Shown one piece after another: positions 1-5,654 of a stretch of 10,726 bases of DNA. The notes beneath the pieces were generated by a model, which saw only the letters and a program-made list of their open reading frames with translations, searched no databases and was not told the origin of the DNA. The DNA comes from JBQCDV01 sp051960855 (GTDB lineage Bacteria; Actinomycetota; Actinomycetes; JAJZTN01): NCBI GenBank assembly GCA_051960855.1, contig JBQCDV010000160.1, positions 1 through 10,726 on the forward strand, written 5' to 3'. The position numbers and the translations under genes are program-made. Each line of letters begins with the position of its first letter. Position 1 is the first letter of the stretch.

Positions 1-337
1 GCGAGAGCATCGAGCTGGCCACGCCGGCGGCAAGTCCGCGGGCACGGATGGCCTCGGCGATGCCTGGGGCGGGACGGTCGAGCAGTGGGGCGGTCATCTC
101 CGGAGTGAGGTCGAGCGGCGTGAGCCCCGTGCCGCCGGTCGTCAGCACCACGTCGTAGCGCGCGTCAACCGCAGCGGCCAGCGCCGCCGCCACCTCCTCG
201 CCGTCGTGGACGACCTGGGGTCCGTCGACGTCGAGGCCCAGCTGCTGCAGCCCCGCGACCAGCAGCGGGCCGCCGCGGTCCTCGTAGACGCCGTCCGCCG
301 CCCGGTTGGACACGGTGATGACCAAGCCTCGGCTCAC
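1..337 (-). CDS. mogA: MogA/MoaB-type molybdopterin adenylyltransferase, C-terminus cut by window edge
   Basis: The protein activates molybdopterin by adenylylating it before MoeA inserts molybdate; it is a cytoplasmic enzyme of molybdenum cofactor synthesis. I translated it from a GTG at 337: VSRGLVITVSNRAADGVYED, then a Rossmann-like stretch with YDVVLTTGGTGLTPLDLTPE around residues 72-91. The TTGGTG and LTPxDxTPE motifs are typical of the MogA/MoaB/MoeA-domain fold and bind the pterin phosphate. The GTG is favoured because AAGGAGAGG sits about 6 bases upstream (343-352) and the reading begins just before the first beta strand. About 112 residues are visible; full proteins of the family are about 160-180 residues, so the end lies left of position 1. 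It follows moaC after 55 bases in the same direction. MogA versus MoaB naming cannot be settled from this fragment. Confidence 0.9.
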   Translation of the reverse strand, partial: MSRGLVITVSNRAADGVYEDRGGPLLVAGLQQLGLDVDGPQVVHDGEEVAAALAAAVDARYDVVLTTGGTGLTPLDLTPEMTAPLLDRPAPGIAEAIRARGLAAGVASSMLS

Positions 338-396
338 CGAGCACCTCTCCTTGTCGACGCGCCGGTGTCATCGCGTCGTCGACGCGCCGAGGTCAT
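334..396 (-). CDS. Possible 20-codon coupling ORF between moaC and mogA
   Basis: A 20-residue, Arg-rich reading frame starts at an ATG (396-394) that overlaps the moaC stop as ATGA. It ends in a TGA (336-334) that overlaps the mogA GTG start as GTGA. So stop/start overlaps chain moaC, this frame and mogA together. The peptide begins MTSARRRRDD and shows no family resemblance. The frame lies in a 25-base tandem duplication, so it may be a by-product of that event. If translated, its likely role is translational coupling and not a functional product. Confidence is low. Confidence 0.25.
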   Translation of the reverse strand: MTSARRRRDDTGASTRRGAR

Positions 397-402
397 CGCG
401 TC
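353..402. repeat. Two-copy 25-bp tandem duplication across the moaC stop codon
   Basis: Positions 353-377 and 378-402 match in 23 of 25 bases (differences at 365/390 and 366/391). Each begins GTCGACGCGCCG and ends GTCATCGCGTC. The second copy holds the last codons and stop of moaC; the first lies in the moaC-mogA gap. This reads as a local duplication of the moaC 3' end. Confidence 0.85.
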
Positions 403-941
403 CAGTCCCCGGAGCGTCCGCCGCTCTTGGACTCCACCCGGACATCGGTGATGACGGCCCGCTTGTCCACGGCCTTGACCATGTCGACCAGCGCGAGCGC
501 GGCGACGCTCACACAGGTGAGGGCCTCCATCTCCACGCCCGTCCGGTCGGCCGTCCGCACTCTCGCGCTGATCGTCACGCGGTCGTCGAGCACCTCGAGG
601 TCGACTGTCACCCCGTGGATGGCGATCGGATGGCACAGCGGCACCAGGTCGGGAGTGCGTTTGGCGGCCGCGATGCCGGCGATCCGGGCGACGGCGAGCG
701 CGTCACCCTTGGGCACGCCCTCCCCGCGCAGCAGCCGGATCACCTCCGTGGAGACCAGCACCGCCCCCGAAGCCGTCGCCTCGCGGACGGTGACGTCCTT
801 GCCCGACACATCCACCATCCGCGCCGCACCGCGCGCGTCGACATGGGTCAGGTGACCGGCCGAGACGTCCTGTGGCGGCTGGGACGCTGCCGGCACGGCC
901 GAGGACATTGGCGCGGCAGGCGGCTCCGGCGTTCGGGTCAT
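393..941 (-). CDS. moaC: MoaC, cyclic pyranopterin monophosphate synthase
   Basis: MoaC converts the MoaA product, 3',8-cyclo-7,8-dihydro-GTP, to cyclic pyranopterin monophosphate, the first stable intermediate of molybdenum cofactor synthesis. The core starts at LTHVD (residue 31) and continues with MVDVSGKDVTVREA, KRTPDLVPLCHP (His104), GVEMEALT (135-142) and the catalytic DMVKAV (Asp153, Lys156), ending KSGGRSGDW. These match E. coli MoaC, whose catalytic residues are Asp128 and Lys131. The protein is 182 residues, against about 160 for the family; the excess is a Pro/Ala-rich N-terminal tail. I kept the ATG at 941 because it overlaps the moeA stop as ATGA, implying coupled translation. 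A start at Met12 (908) is also possible. All expected active-site residues are present. Confidence 0.97.
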   Translation of the reverse strand: MTRTPEPPAAPMSSAVPAASQPPQDVSAGHLTHVDARGAARMVDVSGKDVTVREATASGAVLVSTEVIRLLRGEGVPKGDALAVARIAGIAAAKRTPDLVPLCHPIAIHGVTVDLEVLDDRVTISARVRTADRTGVEMEALTCVSVAALALVDMVKAVDKRAVITDVRVESKSGGRSGDWTR

Positions 942-2173
942 GACTGCCGCCGGTCCAGCGGCATGACGGTGACGATCTCGCCCGCGGGCACCTCCGTCAC
1001 CTCCTCCGGCACGACGATCAGGCAGTCGGCGAGGGCCAGGTCGGCCACCAGGTGCGACCCGGTCCCACCCACGGGGGCCACTGCCCAGCGACCGTCCTGC
1101 ACGCTCATGCGCCCGCGAACATAGCTGCGCTTGCCCGCAGACGAGCGGACCGGCTCGGTGAGTCGCGCACGGATGGTCGGCCGGACCTCGGGGGTGATGC
1201 CGAGCATCCGTCGCAGCACCGGCCGGACGAAGACCTCGAACGAGACGAACGACGACACCGGGTTGCCCGGCAGCGTGAAGATGGGAATCCGGTCGGGGCC
1301 GATCCGGCCGAAGCCCTGCGGCATGCCCGGCTGCATCGCGACCTTGCCGAACTCCACGTCGCCCAGCCGCCCGAGCACCTGCTTGACGACGTCGTAGGCA
1401 CCGGCGCTCACTCCGCCCGAGGTGATGACCACGTCGGCGCGGACCAGCTGGTCCTCGATAGCGTCGATAAGACGAGAAGGTTCGTCGCCGACGATGCCGA
1501 CGCGGAAGGCTTCGGCGCCGGCGTCCTCCGCGGCGATGGCGAGGCTGTAGCTGTTGGAGTCGTAGATCTGGCCCGGCTGCAGGGGGCGGCCGGGAGGGAC
1601 GAGCTCACTTCCCGTCGACAGGACGACAACCCGGGGACGCGGGCGCACAGCGACCCGCTCGAAGCCGAGCGCGGCGAGCAGCCCGAGCTGGGTGGCACCA
1701 AGCCGGGTCCCGGCCGGGAGGACATGCTCGCCGGCGACGACATCCTCGCCCGACCTGCGAACGGCGTTGCCCTCGCTGACCGGCGTGAAGATGCGTGCGT
1801 CGCGGGTGCCCCCGTCCGTGAGCTCGACGGGCACCACCGCATCCACGTCGGAAGGCATGGGGGCACCGGTCATGATGCGCACGCAGGCCCCGCGCGGGAT
1901 GGGCCGCGACCAGGTGCTCCCGGCAGCGATGTCACCGAGCACGCGCAGCCGCGCTGGCAGGTCCTCGGTGGCGTCGGCGACGTCGGCGGCATGCACCGCG
2001 TAGCCGTCCATCGCGGAGTTGTCGAACGGCGGCAGGGCCAGCGGCGACACGACGTCCTCGGCCAGCAGGCAGCCGCGCGCGTCGATCAGCTGCAGCTCCA
2101 AGGGAGGCAGCGCCGCCACACCCTCCAGCGCCCGAGCCAGGTGGTCGTCGACACTGCGCATGCCGGTGGTCAT
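938..2173 (-). CDS. moeA: MoeA, molybdopterin molybdotransferase
   Basis: MoeA inserts molybdate into adenylylated molybdopterin, the last common step of molybdenum cofactor synthesis, in the cytoplasm. Counting from the ATG at 2173 (411 residues, usual length about 400), visible motifs are PPFDNSAMDGYAV (48-60), RIMTGAPMP (99-107), LSTGSEL (185-191), TSGGVSAGAYD (251-261) in the MogA-like domain, MQPGMPQGFG (280-289) and LPGNPVSSFVSFE (301-313). The loop reads QPGMP where E. coli MoeA has KPGKP; from memory this is usual in actinobacterial MoeA. Start choice is among ATGs at 2182, 2173 and 2161. GGGGAG (2193-2198) is about 10 bases from the 2173 ATG, acceptable spacing, and too close to the 2182 ATG. 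The frame stays open into galU, but that part is a shadow. The gene begins 58 bases after galU and overlaps moaC. Confidence 0.96.
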   Translation of the reverse strand: MTTGMRSVDDHLARALEGVAALPPLELQLIDARGCLLAEDVVSPLALPPFDNSAMDGYAVHAADVADATEDLPARLRVLGDIAAGSTWSRPIPRGACVRIMTGAPMPSDVDAVVPVELTDGGTRDARIFTPVSEGNAVRRSGEDVVAGEHVLPAGTRLGATQLGLLAALGFERVAVRPRPRVVVLSTGSELVPPGRPLQPGQIYDSNSYSLAIAAEDAGAEAFRVGIVGDEPSRLIDAIEDQLVRADVVITSGGVSAGAYDVVKQVLGRLGDVEFGKVAMQPGMPQGFGRIGPDRIPIFTLPGNPVSSFVSFEVFVRPVLRRMLGITPEVRPTIRARLTEPVRSSAGKRSYVRGRMSVQDGRWAVAPVGGTGSHLVADLALADCLIVVPEEVTEVPAGEIVTVMPLDRRQS

Positions 2174-2183
2174 GGGACCCATG

Positions 2184-2199
2184 CTCCCCGACCGGGGAG
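2184..2199 (-). promoter_or_regulatory. GC hairpin covering the moeA ribosome binding site
   Basis: CTCCCCG (2184-2190) and CGGGGAG (2193-2199) are perfect inverted repeats separated by two bases. In the transcript this gives a 6-bp G/C-rich stem with a GGUC tetraloop, and the 3' arm is the GGGGAG Shine-Dalgarno of moeA. It could hide the site. It is too short of a U tract to be an intrinsic terminator for galU. A regulatory role is inference. Confidence 0.4.
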
Positions 2200-2231
2200 A
2201 GAGCGCCGACGGAAGGTCATCAGGACTTGCC

Positions 2232-3143
2232 TCACGCATCTCCCTGGGGCACGGGCTGCCCGGCGACGAACTCCCGCAGCCAGTCGAGCAGCTCGGGGCC
2301 GAGGTCCGGGCGGTCGCTGGCAAGCTGCACGACCGCCTTGAGGTAGTCCAGCCGGTCGCCGGTGTCGTAGCGCCGGCCGGTGAACACCACCCCGTGGACG
2401 CCGCCACCCTGAGACGGGTCCATGTGCGCGAGGGTGAGCAGGGCGTCGGTGAGCTGGATCTCGCCGCCCTTGCCGGGCTTCGTGTCTCGCAGGACGTCGA
2501 AGACCTGGGGTGCCAGGACGTAGCGCCCGATGACGGCGTAGCTGCTGGGGGCCTCGTCGACAGCCGGCTTCTCCACGAGGTCGGTCACGTGGACGACGCC
2601 GTCGGTGTCGGTCGGCTCGACCGCGGCGCAGCCGTACATCGAGATCTGCTCGCGCGGCACCTCGATGAGGGCGATGACGGAGCCGCCGCGCTCCTCCTGG
2701 ACTTTGAGCATCTCTGCGAGCAGCTGGTCACGCTCGTCGATGAGGTCGTCACCCAACAGGACGGCGAACGGCTCGTCCCCCACGTGCGCCGCCGCACACA
2801 GCACGGCGTGCCCCAGGCCCTTGGGGTCGCCCTGCCGCGTGTAGTGGATGTTCGCGAGGACGGTCGACTCGCGCACGCGGTCGAGCCGTCGCTGGTCTCC
2901 CTTGGCCGCGAGAGCGTCCTCGAGCTCGTAGTTGCGGTCGAAGTGGTTCTCCAGGGTGTTCTTGTTGCGCCCCGTCACCATCAGCACGTCGTGCAGGCCG
3001 GCAGCGACCGCTTCCTCGACGACGTACTGGATAGCCGGCTTGTCGACAACCGGCAGCATCTCCTTGGGAGTCGCCTTGGTCGCCGGGAGGAACCGGGTGC
3101 CGAGGCCGGCCACGGGGATGACGGCTTTGGTGATGCGGCTCAT
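2232..3143 (-). CDS. galU: GalU, UTP-glucose-1-phosphate uridylyltransferase
   Basis: GalU makes UDP-glucose from UTP and glucose-1-phosphate, feeding cell-wall, trehalose and exopolysaccharide synthesis; it is cytoplasmic. The 303 residues match the bacterial GalU length of about 300. The N-terminal nucleotidyltransferase signature is AVIPVAGLGTRFLPATKATP at residues 7-26, followed by KEMLPVVDKPAIQY. Further on are LLGDDLID (metal and sugar-phosphate site), LVEKP (lysine contacting the substrate), GRYVL and GGEIQLTDAL. This sequence is the GalU type and not the RfbA/GlmU type, given KEMLPVVDKP and the TGRNKNTLENHFD stretch. No clear Shine-Dalgarno precedes the ATG; a TACGGT box lies 7 bases upstream, so a leaderless transcript is possible. 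It heads the moeA-moaC-mogA series, but UDP-glucose synthesis has no known functional link to the cofactor. The pairing mirrors mycobacterial galU-moeA1. Confidence 0.97.
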   Translation of the reverse strand: MSRITKAVIPVAGLGTRFLPATKATPKEMLPVVDKPAIQYVVEEAVAAGLHDVLMVTGRNKNTLENHFDRNYELEDALAAKGDQRRLDRVRESTVLANIHYTRQGDPKGLGHAVLCAAAHVGDEPFAVLLGDDLIDERDQLLAEMLKVQEERGGSVIALIEVPREQISMYGCAAVEPTDTDGVVHVTDLVEKPAVDEAPSSYAVIGRYVLAPQVFDVLRDTKPGKGGEIQLTDALLTLAHMDPSQGGGVHGVVFTGRRYDTGDRLDYLKAVVQLASDRPDLGPELLDWLREFVAGQPVPQGDA

Positions 3144-3150
3144 GCGCCGA

Positions 3151-3156
3151 ACCGTA
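3151..3156 (-). promoter_or_regulatory. Candidate -10 box for leaderless galU transcript
   Basis: Read on the minus strand, TACGGT fits the actinobacterial TANNNT -10 pattern and stops 7 bases before the galU ATG. No Shine-Dalgarno is seen in the gap, and that combination is typical of leaderless genes. No convincing -35 hexamer was found 16-19 bases upstream, so this is weak. Confidence 0.3.
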
Positions 3157-3208
3157 TCCCCGAAGCGCTGCCCGCACTCTCCCCAGCCGGCGGACTCCGG
3201 TGACCAGA

Positions 3209-4444
3209 TCAGACAGCGGCGATGGCCGCCTGGTCCCGGCCCTGGGCCTTCGCGAGATAGAGCGCCTCGTCGGCAGCCCGCAGCAGCACGGCGGGCGACT
3301 GACCGTGCTGGGGATAGATCGCCACTCCGATGCTCACGGTGACCTGCAGCGGAGGACCGCCGTCGGAGAAGGGCAGGTTCCGCACAGCCTCGAGGATGCG
3401 CCGGGCCAGCTTCTCCGCCCCGCCCCGGTCGGTCTCGGGCAGCACGACGGTGAACTCCTCACCGCCGTAGCGCGCGAGCACATCCACCTCGCGGACCTGC
3501 TCGGCCAGCCGATGTGCCAGCTCGCGGAGGACCGCGTCCCCGCGGGCGTGGCCATACGTGTCGTTGACCTTCTTGAAGAGGTCGACGTCGAGCATGAGCA
3601 CGGCCAGCGGCCGGCGGAACCGCGAGGCCCGCACGATCTCGCGGCCGAGTGACATGGACAGGTAGCGGTAGTTCCAGAGGCCAGTCAGGGGGTCGGTGAT
3701 GGCCAGCCGCTGCGCCTCGCGGTAGGCCATGACGTTCTCGACGGCCACCTCGGCCTGGGCGGCCACGCCGAGCAGCCGGTCGGCCGGGTCGTTGCCGAGC
3801 AGGGCACCGGACCGCGACGGGTCGATCAGCACGAGCAGCCCCACGACCGACCCTGTCCGCAGCAGCGGCGCGGCGAGGAGGTCCCACCGCTCGCCCCGTC
3901 CGCTGGCTTCGGTCACGGTGCCGGCGTCCACCGTCGCCTGCAACAACTCGGGGGCATCCAGCAGCGCCCCGAGCGGCGGGTGCTCGCGGGGAATGACGGA
4001 GGGGAGCCGGACAGCGGCGTTCGACGATCCAGCCGTCCCCACGAGGGACAGCTCGCCGGACGGCGTCACCAGGTAGGCCGCGCCGAGCGGAGCCTGCACG
4101 CTCGTGGTGACGGCCTCCGTCGCGACGCGGAGCAGGCCCTCCAGGTCGTGGGTGAGGCGGAGGGTGTCAGCGAGCCGGTCGAGGGTGCCGCGGGTGACGT
4201 CGCGCTGCCGGTCGAGCGCGCTGACGAACTCGGCGAGGCGGCCGGCGACGACGAGGCCGACGATGGCCGCGACGACGACGCCGATCACGAAGGCGAGCAG
4301 CAGCACCCAGCCGGAGTTGCGCTGGTAGGCCTCGCGTGTGTCCGCGCCGAGCAGCCCCACGTCGACGAGCCCGAGGACGCCGAAGGCCGCCACGAGCGGC
4401 GCGATGACCGCGGCCGTGACGGCGAGCGACAGCCGTCCTCGCAC
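3209..4444 (-). CDS. Membrane-anchored GAF-GGDEF diguanylate cyclase
   Basis: This is a predicted c-di-GMP synthase. From the GTG at 4444 it has 411 residues: two membrane segments (about 6-33 and 45-68) with a short outside loop, a linker helix, a GAF-like sensory domain (about 100-240) and a C-terminal GGDEF domain (about 247-411). GGDEF signatures include DPLTGLWNYRYL (251-262), the metal-binding LDVDLFKKVNDTYGHARGD (285-303), the active loop RYGGEEF (325-331) and SIGVA (371-375). The inhibitory I-site RxxD is present as REVD (318-321), five residues before GGEEF. So it looks catalytically active and product-inhibited. The GTG is chosen because GGGGGAG lies just upstream and the first membrane helix starts at once; a longer frame to 4615 would run into the divergent folate gene. 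The GAF ligand is unknown. No EAL or HD-GYP partner is in the window. Confidence 0.93.
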   Translation of the reverse strand: MRGRLSLAVTAAVIAPLVAAFGVLGLVDVGLLGADTREAYQRNSGWVLLLAFVIGVVVAAIVGLVVAGRLAEFVSALDRQRDVTRGTLDRLADTLRLTHDLEGLLRVATEAVTTSVQAPLGAAYLVTPSGELSLVGTAGSSNAAVRLPSVIPREHPPLGALLDAPELLQATVDAGTVTEASGRGERWDLLAAPLLRTGSVVGLLVLIDPSRSGALLGNDPADRLLGVAAQAEVAVENVMAYREAQRLAITDPLTGLWNYRYLSMSLGREIVRASRFRRPLAVLMLDVDLFKKVNDTYGHARGDAVLRELAHRLAEQVREVDVLARYGGEEFTVVLPETDRGGAEKLARRILEAVRNLPFSDGGPPLQVTVSIGVAIYPQHGQSPAVLLRAADEALYLAKAQGRDQAAIAAV

Positions 4445-4465
4445 GCAACTCCCCCTTCCAGTGGT

Positions 4466-4481
4466 GGGATGGTCGCATCCC
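4466..4481. promoter_or_regulatory. Inverted repeat in the divergent cyclase/cyclo-ligase gap
   Basis: GGGATG (4466-4471) and CATCCC (4476-4481) form a perfect 6-bp inverted repeat around GTCG. It sits in the centre of the 66-base gap that must hold both divergent promoters, so it could be a small operator. The match is short and could be chance. Confidence 0.25.
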
Positions 4482-4510
4482 GGAAGCGTGAAGGCGAGGA
4501 CGTCATCCAC

Positions 4511-5083
4511 ATGCGCACAAAAGCCGAGCTGCGCCGCGACATCCTCGAACGCCGTCGCCGTCGCTCCCCTCAGGACCTCGAGGAGGCTGGGCGGGGGCTC
4601 GCGGCCGTGGTGCAACGGCTGCTGAGCGACCTCCCGGGGGTGGGGCCGATCGCGGCGTATCTCGAGCTGCCGGGCGAGGTCCCTACCCTGCCCTTGCTCG
4701 TCGAGATCGCGTCACGCGGACGACAAGTGCTGCTGCCTGGTGTGCTGGAAGACCGGACGCTGAGCTGGGTGCTGTGGGACGGCATGCCAAGCGCCGACCG
4801 GCGACATGGCGCACCGGCGCCGCGCGGGATCGAGCTGGGCGTCTCCGCGCTCGTCCAAGCCGAGGTCGTGCTGGTCCCGGCCGTCGCCGTCGACCGCCGG
4901 GGCAACCGGGTGGGCCGTGGTGGCGGCTCCTACGACCGCACCATCGGCGATCGGGCGAACGGCGCCCCGGCCGTTGCGGTCGTGTGGGAGGACGAGGTCC
5001 TCGACGAGGTGCCCGTCGAGCAGCACGACCGCCGCGTGGACCTCATCGCGACGCCGACCGGTCTGATCGAGGTCGCCGCCTGA
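4511..5083 (+). CDS. 5-formyltetrahydrofolate cyclo-ligase (MTHFS family)
   Basis: The enzyme uses ATP to convert 5-formyl-THF to 5,10-methenyl-THF, returning folate to one-carbon metabolism. The 190-residue protein matches the family length. It begins MRTKAELRRDILERRRR, the basic N-terminal helix that contacts ATP. It has AAYLELPGEVPT (48-59), the core VLVPAVAVDRRGNRVGRGGG (120-139) followed directly by SYDR, and the C-terminal PVEQHDRRVDLIATPTG. The glycine-rich GRGGGSYDR carries the usual phosphate and metal-binding loop, with Ser where Tyr or Phe is common. The ATG at 4511 is chosen for AGGCGAGG about 10 bases upstream; an in-frame ATG at 4469 would add 14 residues with no good binding site. 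It corresponds in position to M. tuberculosis Rv0992c. It converges on the next gene with only 6 bases between stops. Confidence 0.93.
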   Translation: MRTKAELRRDILERRRRRSPQDLEEAGRGLAAVVQRLLSDLPGVGPIAAYLELPGEVPTLPLLVEIASRGRQVLLPGVLEDRTLSWVLWDGMPSADRRHGAPAPRGIELGVSALVQAEVVLVPAVAVDRRGNRVGRGGGSYDRTIGDRANGAPAVAVVWEDEVLDEVPVEQHDRRVDLIATPTGLIEVAA

Positions 5084-5089
5084 TTCCCG

Positions 5090-5383
5090 TCACCTGCCCA
5101 CACCGAGCGCAAGGGCCAGCAGCAGGGCACCGGCGATGACCACCACGGCCACGATGACGGCGAGGATCACGGGCGCGCCCATGCCCCGCTTCGCGGTCTC
5201 ACGCGGCCCGGTGGAGTCCTGGCCGGCACTCGGTGTCTCGCCCGGGAGGACCGGCGCCTCGGAGGGCGCGAGGTGGGAGTCCTCGGGCGGCAGGCCCCGC
5301 TCGGGCGGGTCGTTCGGCGGCGGGGTGCGGTGCAGCTCGGACTCGAGGTCCTCGCCGTGGACGCCGCGGTCGGGTGTCGTCAT
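5090..5383 (-). CDS. Small Pro-rich protein with C-terminal membrane helix (DUF6480-like)
   Basis: The 97-residue product has a disordered, acidic and proline-rich N-terminal two thirds (many PP, PE and PG pairs, including VLPGETPS at 45-52). One strongly hydrophobic helix (about 70-94: GAPVILAVIVAVVVIAG...) ends three residues from the C-terminus, preceded by basic residues RETAKR. This is a tail-anchored layout with the N-terminal part probably inside the cell. The PGETP stretch plus terminal helix recalls, from memory, the actinobacterial DUF6480 proteins; that is family resemblance only and the function is unknown. The ATG at 5383 has a GAGGG that is very close to it, so initiation is not well explained. 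It converges with the cyclo-ligase gene. Confidence 0.7.
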   Translation of the reverse strand: MTTPDRGVHGEDLESELHRTPPPNDPPERGLPPEDSHLAPSEAPVLPGETPSAGQDSTGPRETAKRGMGAPVILAVIVAVVVIAGALLLALALGVGR

Positions 5384-5498
5384 GCCCTCGTCGTGCCCGA
5401 CCCCGCGGCGGTCACACGTGCGCCGGCAGGCGGCTGCTCACCCGTGTCAGCCGTTCTGCTAGGCGTAGGCCGGGACCAGGAGGGGAAGGACCGAGGCC

Positions 5499-5651
5499 GT
5501 GTTGATCGCAGCCTTCCTCGTCGTGCTCGCCCTGACCGCTCTCTCGGGTCTCCTGGCGCTGGTCTCCCGCGCCGAGGACTCTCTCGAGCGGGCCCTGCTC
5601 AACGACAGCAGCAGCGCAGCCACTGCCGGCATCGCGACCACGGAGGCCTGA
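5499..5651 (+). CDS. 50-residue single-pass membrane protein
   Basis: A GTG-started frame of 51 codons encodes VLIAAFLVVLALTALSGLLA followed by LVSRAEDSLERALL and a Ser/Ala/Thr-rich tail. The first 23 residues are one uninterrupted membrane helix; the next are amphipathic and charged. The strongest support is the purine-rich AGGAGGGGAAGGA at 5478-5490, an excellent ribosome binding site 8 bases from the GTG. The gene fills the otherwise empty space before the SGNH hydrolase, whose stop lies 3 bases beyond. It does not match a family I recognise. It could be a small membrane regulator or stress peptide, but no function can be assigned. The alternative is a chance frame; the binding site plus clean hydrophobic profile argue against that. 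Confidence 0.6.
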   Translation: MLIAAFLVVLALTALSGLLALVSRAEDSLERALLNDSSSAATAGIATTEA

Positions 5652-5654
5652 TCC

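Noticed and set aside
1052..2341. 429-residue plus-strand frame opposite moeA
   Set aside because: Open only because of high GC; composition is Arg/His/Gly/Asp-rich without motifs, while the minus strand encodes complete MoeA.
2174..2407. N-terminal extension of the moeA frame into galU
   Set aside because: It overlaps the C-terminal coding part of galU and its residues look like shadow translation; MoeA homology begins near the ATG at 2173.
4469..4510. Earlier ATG for the 5-formyl-THF cyclo-ligase
   Set aside because: No proper ribosome binding site, and the family N-terminus aligns with the ATG at 4511; kept only as an alternative.
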